Shown piece after piece: positions 25,582 through 33,510 of a DNA stretch of 64,000 bases. The notes below the pieces were generated by a model. That model did no database searches. It was not told where the DNA came from and saw only the letters and a program-made list of their open reading frames with translations. The stretch's first letter is position 1. Each line of letters begins with the position of its first letter. The stretch is from Candidatus Aalborgiella aggregata (GTDB taxonomy: Bacteria > Pseudomonadota > Gammaproteobacteria > Burkholderiales > Burkholderiaceae_C): NCBI GenBank assembly GCA_016705065.1, contig JADIYY010000001.1, positions 744,001-808,000 on the forward strand. The letters are read 5' to 3'. A program made the translations under genes and the position numbers.

Positions 25582-27033
25582 TCAATTCTTGATAAGTTTG
25601 TTTAGAAATTGTGGTTCAAAATAGTCATCGATAAAGTCTGCTAAACCATCGAATACTGTATCCAAATTGGGCGTTGAAATTCCGAATAAGGCTTTGAGTG
25701 CAGCCTCGTCTTCAAATAACCCATGCAAATAAATACCCAACACATTGCCTTTATTATTTTGCCAACCCAACGCATTCGGTAATGCGCAAACAGCTACATC
25801 GCCCGCTTTCGCCATTGCAGGGTGCTGCGTGGTTTGACCTTGATGAATTTCATACCCACTGATTTGCACATCACTCAGAGCAGTCCAAACACCCGACAAA
25901 TCAGTTGCAAATTGTGTTTCGCAGTGCTGTACTGTTTTGTTTTTTTCAAACTGCGTGACCAAAGGCAGCAAGCCCAATCCAGCTGCGTTGCCCTCTATGC
26001 TGTGCGGGTCAATCAAGGCCTCACCCAACATTTGCAAACCACCGCAAATACCTAAAACAACCTTTCCCTGAGCGGCATGGTTTGCAATCGCTATGTCAAA
26101 ACCTTGGGAGCGCAACCACAACAAATCTGCACTGGTGTTTTTGCTGCCTGGCAATATCAACCAATCGGCATCCGCTATCTCATAAGCAGATCGCACCCAT
26201 TTAAGTTGAACGCCGGGTATGTTATTCAAGATTTGGAATTCATCCAAATTACTGATTCGTGGATATGCAATGATGGCGATGGTGGTTGTAATTTCCGCAT
26301 TTGAAATGGGACGTATGTACAGACCGTCTTCTTCAGGCAATCCATGTTGCCACCACATGGGCAGAGTGGCAACCGTAGGTACGCCAGTTAAGGCCAGTAG
26401 CATATCGGGCCCAGGCGCAAGCAGACTGGCATCGCCCCTGAATTTGTTCAGCACAAACCCTTTGATCAAATTTTGTTCTTCGGGTTGTAACAATTGATGC
26501 GTTCCATAGAGATGCGCAAATGCACCACCTCTATCAATATCTGTGACCAACAAACAATTAGCTTGAGCAGCCATCGCTACGCGCATGTTAACGATGTCCC
26601 GCTCTTTGAGGTTGATTTCAGCCGGTGATCCTGCGCCCTCAATCACCACGATATCGTTTTCAGACATCAACTCAGACAACGCTTTTTCAATCATGGGCCA
26701 TACATGTTCGCTGCGGTCTTGCCAAGGTATTTGTGTCAACTCGGTGCTCACTTGTCCCAATGCGATGACTTGGCTGTGTGTGTCGCTTTCAGGTTTGAGC
26801 AACAATGGATTCATGCGTACTTCTGGAATCGCCTTGGCTGCTAAGGCCTGAAAATACTGTGCACTGCCGATTTCTCCACCAGCAACCACTCTGGCATTGT
26901 TGCTCATATTTTGCGCTTTAAAGGGAGCAACTTTGAAACCTTGTCGCGCGTAATAACGACACAATGCAGTGGCCAGCCAACTTTTACCAGCACCGCTGGT
27001 GGTGCCTAAAACCATAATCGCTTTGGCGCGCAT
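25582..27033 (-). CDS. cobQ: cobyric acid synthase
   Basis: Glutamine-dependent amidotransferase that amidates four carboxyl groups of adenosyl-cobyrinate a,c-diamide in cobalamin synthesis. 483 residues from the ATG at 27033 (an in-frame TTG lies 9 bases earlier). The N-terminal synthetase part has the P-loop GTTSGAGKSWLATALCRYYA; the C-terminal class I amidotransferase part has Cys in VLGICGGLQMLGEAL and His in IYLHGLFEDEAAL. No other classical cob gene is adjacent; a CbiB-like protein is at 51286. A repeat copy lies just upstream. Confidence 0.92.
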   Translation of the reverse strand: MRAKAIMVLGTTSGAGKSWLATALCRYYARQGFKVAPFKAQNMSNNARVVAGGEIGSAQYFQALAAKAIPEVRMNPLLLKPESDTHSQVIALGQVSTELTQIPWQDRSEHVWPMIEKALSELMSENDIVVIEGAGSPAEINLKERDIVNMRVAMAAQANCLLVTDIDRGGAFAHLYGTHQLLQPEEQNLIKGFVLNKFRGDASLLAPGPDMLLALTGVPTVATLPMWWQHGLPEEDGLYIRPISNAEITTTIAIIAYPRISNLDEFQILNNIPGVQLKWVRSAYEIADADWLILPGSKNTSADLLWLRSQGFDIAIANHAAQGKVVLGICGGLQMLGEALIDPHSIEGNAAGLGLLPLVTQFEKNKTVQHCETQFATDLSGVWTALSDVQISGYEIHQGQTTQHPAMAKAGDVAVCALPNALGWQNNKGNVLGIYLHGLFEDEAALKALFGISTPNLDTVFDGLADFIDDYFEPQFLNKLIKN

Positions 27034-27056
27034 AGAGTCCAATTTATATGTGTTTT

Positions 27057-27110
27057 AGGCCGATATCTGGCGTATTTATTGCCTAACTTGCTGTTATATT
27101 TATAGCAATT
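27057..27110 (+). repeat. interspersed palindromic repeat, copy 2
   Basis: Close to consensus: AGGCCGATATCTGGCGTATT, TATTGCCTAACTTGCTGTTA, TATTTATAGCAA. Located in the cobQ to tRNA-Pro gap. TTGCT and AGCAA arms pair around an AT core. Confidence 0.75.
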
Positions 27111-27188
27111 TCAGGACTTATCGGTTTGAATGTGCTGGGGAAATTGGAATTCTGATTAACCAGTTTGTCTAGGATGTCAACAAAAAAC

Positions 27189-27265
27189 TGGTCGGTGTGA
27201 AAGGATTCGAACCTTCGACCCCTTGCACCCCATGCAAGTGCGCTACCAGGCTGCGCCACACACCG
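27189..27265 (-). tRNA. tRNA-Pro (anticodon GGG)
   Basis: 77 bases including an encoded CCA. Acceptor CGGTGTG pairs with CACACCG; the D arm is GCGCAGCCTGGTAGCGC; the anticodon stem-loop is CTTGC-ATGGGGT-GCAAG (anticodon GGG); the T arm contains GGTTCGAATCC. Position after the merR-like gene is the conserved Burkholderiales order. Confidence 0.95.
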
Positions 27266-27292
27266 AATCGCTGAGAATTATAACCTCTGCAA

Positions 27293-27853
27293 TTATTGCG
27301 AAGCGTTCAACATGGTTCTAATTTCGAACAATTCTTGGCGAACTGTTCGCCACAACAAACTGAGTTCTGTCGAATGATCGTACGCTGGCACTTCATGTTG
27401 CAAAACACTCAAAGCATCGTTCAAATTATCGTCTTCATCTTCGATTTGTGAATGAATTTCATCGTTCAAATCGGCATGGTTAATTTGATCTATACCGTTA
27501 ACTTGTATATCGTCGCCATGCATACTGTCGACATCATGACTAAGGCCATTTCCAATCCCATTTGCATTGGTATCGCGATTTTCAAAACGCAATGAGTGCA
27601 TCATCTCTTGCAATTTATTGCGCGCACCGTTGATCGTAAAACCTTGCCCGTACAACAAATCACGAATACGGCGAATCATCTGTACTTCGTGCCGCTGGTA
27701 GTAGCGTCGATTGCCACTGCGCTTCATAGGTCTCAATTGCGTGAACTCTTGCTCCCAATACCGTAGCACGTGCGGTTTAATCGCACACAGCTCCGCCACT
27801 TCACCAATTGTGAAATAGCGCTTTGCTGGTATGGGAGGGAGAATATTCTCCAT
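27293..27853 (-). CDS. MerR-family transcriptional regulator
   Basis: 186 residues. The winged-helix MerR DNA-binding domain is at residues 10-80 (YFTIGEVAELCAIKPHVLRY, then WEQEFTQLRPMKRSGNRRYY). The acidic linker after residue 110 (DEIHSQIEDEDDNLNDAL) has no metal-binding cysteines, so it is not a metal sensor. It follows ihfA and precedes tRNA-Pro, a fixed neighbourhood in this order of bacteria; its targets are not known. Confidence 0.88.
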   Translation of the reverse strand: MENILPPIPAKRYFTIGEVAELCAIKPHVLRYWEQEFTQLRPMKRSGNRRYYQRHEVQMIRRIRDLLYGQGFTINGARNKLQEMMHSLRFENRDTNANGIGNGLSHDVDSMHGDDIQVNGIDQINHADLNDEIHSQIEDEDDNLNDALSVLQHEVPAYDHSTELSLLWRTVRQELFEIRTMLNASQ

Positions 27854-27962
27854 TAAATCAATGTCCTACGTGAGAAAGCTAGTAGATTACTCTAACTTTG
27901 TCCACATTGATAGGGGTAATCAAAAATATTTATTACCCCGTCATAACTCAATTTCTGAGCCT

Positions 27963-28277
27963 TTATTGTCCAGTTAGTTGGGCTTTCAGTTTCAAACTGG
28001 AATGAAATGTGATGGCTCTGCGTGCTTTGATCGGTACCATTTCACCCGTACGTGGATTGCGTCCCGGCCTGGCAGCTTTGTCACGAATTTGAAAGTTGCC
28101 GAATCCCGGAATTTTGACATCATTACCTTCAACCAGTTGTTGGCAAATCAAATCGAAAAAGGCGTCCACCATGTCTTTTGACTCGCGCATATTCAAGCCA
28201 ATTTTTTCACACAAAATTTCTGCCAATTGTGCTTTGGTGAGCGATGTGGTCTCTAAACTTTCAATTGATATTTCCAT
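27963..28277 (-). CDS. ihfA: integration host factor alpha subunit
   Basis: Subunit of the IHF heterodimer that bends DNA at specific sites. 104 residues; the beta-arm region reads DVKIPGFGNFQIRDKAARPG then RNPRTGEMVPIKARR, the classic HU/IHF signature. A few extra N-terminal residues (MEISIESLETTS) are normal for this group. It follows pheT by 81 bases and is probably co-transcribed with it. Confidence 0.95.
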   Translation of the reverse strand: MEISIESLETTSLTKAQLAEILCEKIGLNMRESKDMVDAFFDLICQQLVEGNDVKIPGFGNFQIRDKAARPGRNPRTGEMVPIKARRAITFHSSLKLKAQLTGQ

Positions 28278-28358
28278 CGTAGTCTCTTAGGTTCTATTAT
28301 TAGGTTTTATTTTCGAAAAAATCGCCCAGCTTCTATCTACTAGTAAATGTTCAAAATC

Positions 28359-30803
28359 TTAAACGCCACGCAATCTTCCACCCACATCCGTTTTAATCTG
28401 ACTCAAAACACTGGCCACTGCTTTGTCAATGTCCTCAGTTTCATATTTCATCGTCGCATCCAGACAGTTAAAAGTCAAGCGTACAGCCAAGCTTTTTTCA
28501 TCTATTGACATATCGCTAGTCGCTGTTTTGGGGCGATAAATATCAAACAATGTTGCACTGCGTGTTAATCCATCTAATTGAGCACCCTCAATTGCTTTCA
28601 TGATCTCAGCATGGGTGACTTTTTCTGGAACAACAACGGCAATATCACGTTCGACATCTTGTGTTTTAAGAACGTTCTGCGCCACGGGTACAGCGTGTTG
28701 CAGCAATACTTCTAATTCCAATTCAAACAGAACTGGCGCTTTAGTTGATTTCGCACCTTTAGCTAAATCATATGATTGAACCCATTTGGGGTGCAATTCG
28801 CCCAAGTAACCTGCTGCACGTCCATTGACAAAAACTTGCGCACAGCGTCCAGGGTGCATAGCAGGATGAACAGCCGGTACAAACTCAGCTAAATTTGAAG
28901 CCAACAATGCTTCCACTTCACCTTTCACGTCAAAGAAATCTGCCGATTGTTCTGCCCTGCCCCATTGCAGTTCGTCTAAATTTCCATAAGCCAAACCAGC
29001 AACGTGCATTGGTTGGTTAAATCCTTCGACCGTCGTATCGGAGTTCTTCACAGTGGCATCGCGTAAAAACACACGACCAATTTCAAAAATCCGCACTCGG
29101 CTGGCTTTGCGGTCGATGTTGTATTTCAAAACTTGTAGCAATGAACCTAACAAAGAAGTGCGCATCACACTCATGTTGCTGGCAATTGGATTCAGCAGTT
29201 TGATGGGGTTGGCATTGCCTGCCAAATCGTTTTCCCACTTTTCTTCGACAAAGCTGAAATTGATGGTTTCTTGATACCCCATGGCTGCCAATGACCGACG
29301 CAAAGCAAATGGCCCACGTTGCGATTCCGGACGCAACTTTGCGGTGATGGGCGCAAGTGGTGGTGTTGTAGGTAGGTTATTGAAACCCACCATGCGCACC
29401 ACTTCTTCAATTAAATCTTCTTCAATTTGAATGTCAAAACGGTAGCTCGGTGGTGTGACTGTGATGGTTTCACCATCAACTGTGTAAACCAAACCTAGTT
29501 TAGTAAAAGCATCTGTGCATAGCGCCAAACTAATTGGCATTCCCAAGATCTTGGATGCACGAGCAACACGTAATTTGACCGGTTCAATCTTCGGCATATT
29601 AGGTTTTTGGTCGTCAATCGGACCTGCAGTTCCGCCACATATATCGATTACCAATTGAGTTATGCGCTCAATATGTTCAATCGTTAATTGCGGGTCAACA
29701 CCACGTTCAAATCGATGTCCCGCATCGGTTGAAAAATTGAAACGGCGTGAACGTCCTGCTATGGACTTAGGCCACCAAAACGCAGCTTCAATGTAAATAT
29801 TTTGAGTCGTCTCAGATACTGCAGTCGCATCTCCACCCATGATACCCGCTAGTGATTCAATGGCTGATTCGTCTGCAATTACGCCTACTTGATCATCAAC
29901 AGTGACCGTACTGCCATTGAGTAATTTCAAAGTCTCACCCGCTTTGCCCCAACGAACATCTAAACCGCCTGAAATTTTGTCCAAATCGAAAATGTGTGTA
30001 GGACGGCCCAATTCAAACATCACATAGTTCGAAATATCAACCAATGCGCTGACACTGCGTTGGCCACAGCGAGCCAATTTTTCAACCATCCATTGCGGTG
30101 TGGGTGCTGCAAAGTTTACGCCTTTGACGACACGACCTGTAAAGCGACCACACAAATCTGGACTGCTGATCTTGACAGCGAGTTTGTCTGCGTGTGCGAT
30201 AGGAATTACAGGAAATTGTGGATGCTTTAAAGGTGAACCGGTTAAAGCCGACAACTCTCTGGCAACGCCAAAGATGCTCAAGCAGTGTGCTAAGTTGGGC
30301 GTTAACTTCAGCGTCAGCAATGTATCGTCCAAATTCAGATGCATGCGAATGTCTTGCCCCACCACCGCATCGGCAGGTAGTTCCAGCAAACCATCTTTTG
30401 CATCGCTCAGCTTCAGTTCATTAGCGGAGCACAGCATGCCCTGGCTTTCGACGCCACGTAATTTACCCAATTTGATGACAAAGGGTTTGCCGTCTTCCCC
30501 TGGGGGTAACACTGCGCCCACCATCGCACACGGCACTTTGATGCCAACGCGTGCATTTGGTGCACCGCAAACAATGTTAAGCAAATGCAATTGCCCCACA
30601 TTAACTTGACAGACGCGCAAACGATCAGCATTCGGGTGCTGCTCCACCGCTACGATTTGTCCCACCAAAACATTGCTAAATGGTGGTGCAACAGGGCTTT
30701 GCTCCTCCACCTCTAATCCACCCATTGTGAGTGTTTCAGCCAGTTGGTCTGTGGTCAATGGTGGATTACAAAATTCGCGCAACCAAGATTCTGGGAATTG
30801 CAT
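28359..30803 (-). CDS. pheT: phenylalanyl-tRNA synthetase beta subunit
   Basis: 814 residues, full length. The N-terminal tRNA-binding (EMAP-like) domain covers about 40-150 (VLVGQIVAVEQHPNADRLRV), then the B3/B4 editing domain, B5, the catalytic-like core (GYQETINFSFVEEKWEN) and the C-terminal FDX-ACB domain (VERDIAVVVPEKVTHAEI). Works as an alpha2-beta2 enzyme with PheS, which is 59 bases upstream on the same strand. Confidence 0.96.
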   Translation of the reverse strand: MQFPESWLREFCNPPLTTDQLAETLTMGGLEVEEQSPVAPPFSNVLVGQIVAVEQHPNADRLRVCQVNVGQLHLLNIVCGAPNARVGIKVPCAMVGAVLPPGEDGKPFVIKLGKLRGVESQGMLCSANELKLSDAKDGLLELPADAVVGQDIRMHLNLDDTLLTLKLTPNLAHCLSIFGVARELSALTGSPLKHPQFPVIPIAHADKLAVKISSPDLCGRFTGRVVKGVNFAAPTPQWMVEKLARCGQRSVSALVDISNYVMFELGRPTHIFDLDKISGGLDVRWGKAGETLKLLNGSTVTVDDQVGVIADESAIESLAGIMGGDATAVSETTQNIYIEAAFWWPKSIAGRSRRFNFSTDAGHRFERGVDPQLTIEHIERITQLVIDICGGTAGPIDDQKPNMPKIEPVKLRVARASKILGMPISLALCTDAFTKLGLVYTVDGETITVTPPSYRFDIQIEEDLIEEVVRMVGFNNLPTTPPLAPITAKLRPESQRGPFALRRSLAAMGYQETINFSFVEEKWENDLAGNANPIKLLNPIASNMSVMRTSLLGSLLQVLKYNIDRKASRVRIFEIGRVFLRDATVKNSDTTVEGFNQPMHVAGLAYGNLDELQWGRAEQSADFFDVKGEVEALLASNLAEFVPAVHPAMHPGRCAQVFVNGRAAGYLGELHPKWVQSYDLAKGAKSTKAPVLFELELEVLLQHAVPVAQNVLKTQDVERDIAVVVPEKVTHAEIMKAIEGAQLDGLTRSATLFDIYRPKTATSDMSIDEKSLAVRLTFNCLDATMKYETEDIDKAVASVLSQIKTDVGGRLRGV

Positions 30804-30862
30804 AGTCAGTATTTATTTATATGAAAGTGTTAATTGATTTTTATTTTTTGAGATGATTAGCT

Positions 30863-31912
30863 TTATTGAAACTGCGAGAGAAATCGAATATCGCCATCAA
30901 AAAACAATCGCAAATCATTCACCCCGTAACGCAGCATTGTTAAACGGTCAGGTCCCATGCCAAAGGCGAAACCAATGTATTTTTCAGGGTCTAAGCCCAT
31001 GTTGCGAACCACATTGGGATGTACTTGACCTGAGCCCGCCACTTCAAGCCAGCGTCCAGCTAAGGGACCCGTCTGAAATTGAATATCGATTTCAGCACTT
31101 GGCTCAGTAAATGGGAAAAAACTGGGCCGAAAGCGCAAAACCAAATCGTCTGATTCGAAAAACGTGCGACAAAAATCAGTAAAGACCACTTTCAAATCTT
31201 TGAAGTTCACATTCGCACCAATCCACAGACCTTCGCATTGGTGGAACATCGGTGAGTGTGTGGCATCGCTGTCTACGCGATATGTACGTCCTGGGGCTAT
31301 CACTCGTATCTCAGGCATTTGACCACCCTGGTCAATCAAAGTGCGGTGCTTTTTGACGTGCTGTACTGCGTGTCGAATCTGCATCGGACTTGTGTGCGTG
31401 CGCAACAAGTTAGGTGCTGTTGCACTACCACCTTCGACATAAAAAGTATCGTGCATGGAACGTGCTGGATGGTCCTCTGGCGTATTCAATGCTGTGAAAT
31501 TAAACCAATCCGATTCAATCTCGGGGCCTTGCGCTACATCAAACCCCATAGAACCGAAAATACCTTCGATGCGTTCCAGCGTTAATGACACAGGATGCAA
31601 ACCACCAGCACCACGTTTGCGGCCAGGCAAACTGACATCCAGTGCTTCAGCTTTTAACTGCAGTTCAAGCTCAGCGTCTGCCATGACTTGACGTCGATTT
31701 GTTAATGCGGCTTCAATTGCCTGCTTTGCCACGTTGATTGCTGCACCGCGCGTTTTTTTCTCTTCAACGGGCAATGTAGCCATGCCTTTCATCAGCTCAG
31801 TCATGCTACCGGCTTTGCCCAAGAACAAGGCTTTGGCGTTTTCTAAGTCAGCTGGGGTGGAAGCTGCCATGAAGGCTTGCTTAGCAGATTCAACAATGGC
31901 ATTCAGTTCATT
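30863..31912 (-). CDS. pheS: phenylalanyl-tRNA synthetase alpha subunit
   Basis: Class II synthetase catalytic subunit; 349 residues from the ATG at 31912 (MNELNAIVESAKQAF). An in-frame TTG at 31954 would add 14 residues but lies inside the terminator hairpin upstream. Motifs: LLRTHTSPMQIRHAV, FRPSFFPFTEPSAEIDIQ and FAFGMGPDRLTMLRYG. A terminator-like hairpin at 31955-31988 separates it from rplT and may act as an attenuator. Confidence 0.95.
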   Translation of the reverse strand, partial: NELNAIVESAKQAFMAASTPADLENAKALFLGKAGSMTELMKGMATLPVEEKKTRGAAINVAKQAIEAALTNRRQVMADAELELQLKAEALDVSLPGRKRGAGGLHPVSLTLERIEGIFGSMGFDVAQGPEIESDWFNFTALNTPEDHPARSMHDTFYVEGGSATAPNLLRTHTSPMQIRHAVQHVKKHRTLIDQGGQMPEIRVIAPGRTYRVDSDATHSPMFHQCEGLWIGANVNFKDLKVVFTDFCRTFFESDDLVLRFRPSFFPFTEPSAEIDIQFQTGPLAGRWLEVAGSGQVHPNVVRNMGLDPEKYIGFAFGMGPDRLTMLRYGVNDLRLFFDGDIRFLSQFQ

Positions 31913-31954
31913 CATATTGCTTATTTTGGGAACTTCTTTAGGACAAAAATTCAA

Positions 31955-31988
31955 TGAAAAAAGGCTAGTGCAATTAAGCCCTAGCCCT
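31955..31988 (-). terminator. terminator or attenuator between rplT and pheS
   Basis: Read on the minus strand: GGCTAG, loop, CTAGCC, then TTTTTTC, ending about 43 bases before the pheS ATG. In enterobacteria pheST is controlled by an attenuator with a Phe-rich leader peptide; no convincing Phe-rich leader ORF is seen here, so simple partial termination of the rplT transcript is equally possible. Confidence 0.65.
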
Positions 31989-32036
31989 TGTTTCTATTGC
32001 ATAGATTGCTATATTTCTGCTATTTTTTAAATAGCA
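31978..32036 (+). repeat. interspersed palindromic repeat, degenerate copy
   Basis: AGCCCTAGCCCTTGTTTCTA, TTGCATAGATTGCTATATTT and a displaced second arm AAATAGCAT resemble the consensus loosely. It overlaps the distal arm of the terminator before pheS. Counted as doubtful. Confidence 0.4.
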
Positions 32037-32051
32037 TCAGCATGCTTAAAA

Positions 32052-32411
32052 TCAAGCAGCCAGTTTGGCTTTAACTTGTTCCACAATGCTGGCAAATGCG
32101 GCTTTATCGTTTACTGCAATATCTGCCAACATTTTGCGATCGACTTCAATTGAAGCCTTTTTCAAACCGTTTGCAAATTGGCTGTATGTCAGACCACATT
32201 CACGCGCTGCGGCGTTGATACGTGCGATCCACAAGCGGCGGAATACACGTTTTTTGGTACGACGATCTCGGTAGGCATATTGCCCAGCTTTCATGACCGC
32301 TTCTTTAGCGACCCGGAAAACATTACCGCGGCGACCGCGAAAACCCTTAGCGAGGGCGATGATTTTTTTGTGACGGGCTCTGGCCGTGACACCACGTTTG
32401 ACGCGAGGCAT
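32052..32411 (-). CDS. rplT: 50S ribosomal protein L20
   Basis: 119 residues, standard length, starting MPRVKRGVTARARHKKIIAL and containing YAYRDRRTKKRVFRRLWI. Needed for early 50S assembly; in many bacteria it also represses its own operon by binding the rpmI leader. 26 bases after rpmI. Confidence 0.97.
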   Translation of the reverse strand: MPRVKRGVTARARHKKIIALAKGFRGRRGNVFRVAKEAVMKAGQYAYRDRRTKKRVFRRLWIARINAAARECGLTYSQFANGLKKASIEVDRKMLADIAVNDKAAFASIVEQVKAKLAA

Positions 32412-32437
32412 AGTATTTCTCCTTGTTCGTCGTTAAA

Positions 32438-32641
32438 TTAAAGGCCTTGACCGGGCAACATTTGTGCCATGCGACCCATATCGGTCTCATGTACTGCGGT
32501 TGCGCCGCGCAAATGACGTTTGTTTTTAGTGGTCTTCTTGGTCAAAATATGACGTTTGAAGGCTTGACCGCGTTTAACGGTACCACCTGGACGAACGCGA
32601 AAACGCTTTTTCGCGCCACTTTTGGTCTTCATTTTGGGCAT
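32438..32641 (-). CDS. rpmI: 50S ribosomal protein L35
   Basis: 67 residues from the ATG at 32641 (MPKMKTKSGAKKRFRV). The ATG 6 bases earlier (32647) sits only one base from the GGGAG ribosome site, while 32641 has 7 bases of spacing, so 32641 is chosen. The tail GTVKRGQAFKRHILTKK and LRGATAVHETDMGRM are standard. Confidence 0.96.
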   Translation of the reverse strand: MPKMKTKSGAKKRFRVRPGGTVKRGQAFKRHILTKKTTKNKRHLRGATAVHETDMGRMAQMLPGQGL

Positions 32642-32710
32642 ATTCATGCTCCCTTTTCAAATTGTGCTCGTGAGGCGTTTACGAACCTACGTAAACTTGA
32701 TGGCCCCGAG

Positions 32711-32769
32711 CCACTTGTAAAGTGGCGAGTCGTTAAACTTACCACTTGTAAAGCGGAAAGTCGTTAAAC
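32711..32769 (-). promoter_or_regulatory. tandem repeat leader between infC and rpmI
   Basis: Two 28-base units, 32711-32738 and 32742-32769, with period 31. On the minus strand each reads GTTTAACGACT, then a CCACTT-TAC-AAGTGG hairpin (one unit has a CGC change on its left arm). They precede rpmI and lie where L20 binds its mRNA in other bacteria. A role in L20 autoregulation is inferred from position; the two hairpins are seen directly. Confidence 0.55.
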
Positions 32770-32779
32770 CCACCACTTT

Positions 32780-33385
32780 TTACGCTTCTGCGTCAGCCTT
32801 GGCTGTTGCAGCTTGCGCTACCTGCGGTTTAGCCGCTGGTTTTTTCTTTCCTGGAGCAATCATCATCACCATTTGGCGACCTTCCAATTTAGGAAATTGC
32901 TCCACAATAATCAAATCTTTCAACTCATCACGAATGCGGTTCAACAAGTCCATTCCCAATTCTTGGTGCGTGATCTCACGCCCTCTGAACCGCAATGTCA
33001 CTTTGACCTTGTCGCCTTCATCCAAAAAGCGCTTGATGTTGCGCATTTTGATGTTGTAGTCACCTTCATCCGTTCCAGGACGGAACTTGATTTCCTTAAT
33101 CTCTTGTACTACCTGCTTTGACTTCGCGTCTGCCGCTTTCTTTTGCTCTTGGTATTTGAGTTTTCCATAGTCGATTAATCGGCATACGGGTGGTGTTGCT
33201 GTGGCAACAATCTCAACCAAATCAACATCGTATTCGCCTGCTAATCGCAGTGCTTCGTTGATAGAAACAATCCCTAAGGGTTCATTTTCTGGACCGGTTA
33301 AGCGAACTTCAGTCGCCATAATTTCTCGGTTTAAACGATGTTTTCGCTCTTCACGTTGGCGACGATCACGGAATTCAGTAGCTAT
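32780..33385 (-). CDS. infC: translation initiation factor IF-3 (non-AUG start)
   Basis: Initiation factor that discriminates against wrong start codons. The ATG at 33319 gives only 179 residues and cuts into the N domain. Upstream in frame the sequence continues without stop as ATEFRDRRQREERKHRLNRE, and an AAGGA site lies 8 bases before an ATA at 33385 (an ATT is at 33391). Use of ATA or ATT gives about 201-203 residues and restores the family N-terminus. Non-AUG starts are the known basis of infC autoregulation. Core motifs: PPVCRLIDYGKLKYQEQKK and KEIKFRPGTDEGDYNIK. Confidence 0.85.
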   Translation of the reverse strand: MATEFRDRRQREERKHRLNREIMATEVRLTGPENEPLGIVSINEALRLAGEYDVDLVEIVATATPPVCRLIDYGKLKYQEQKKAADAKSKQVVQEIKEIKFRPGTDEGDYNIKMRNIKRFLDEGDKVKVTLRFRGREITHQELGMDLLNRIRDELKDLIIVEQFPKLEGRQMVMMIAPGKKKPAAKPQVAQAATAKADAEA

Positions 33386-33409
33386 GGTAATAATCCTTAA
33401 AAATGTTTG

Positions 33410-33460
33410 GCTATAAAAATAATAGCAATATCTGCAACAAATACGCTGGCTAGAGCCTGA
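33410..33460 (-). repeat. interspersed palindromic repeat, copy 3
   Basis: Reversed copy: GCTATAAAAATAATAGCAAT, CTGCAACAAATACGCTGGCT, AGAGCC. It lies in the 125-base gap between thrS and infC, about 25 bases before the infC start, and therefore in the infC mRNA if the operon is read through. Confidence 0.7.
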
Positions 33461-33510
33461 TTTGACTAAATATAGTCAGGTTCAATTCAAAACTTTCGGA
33501 TGAATAAAAC

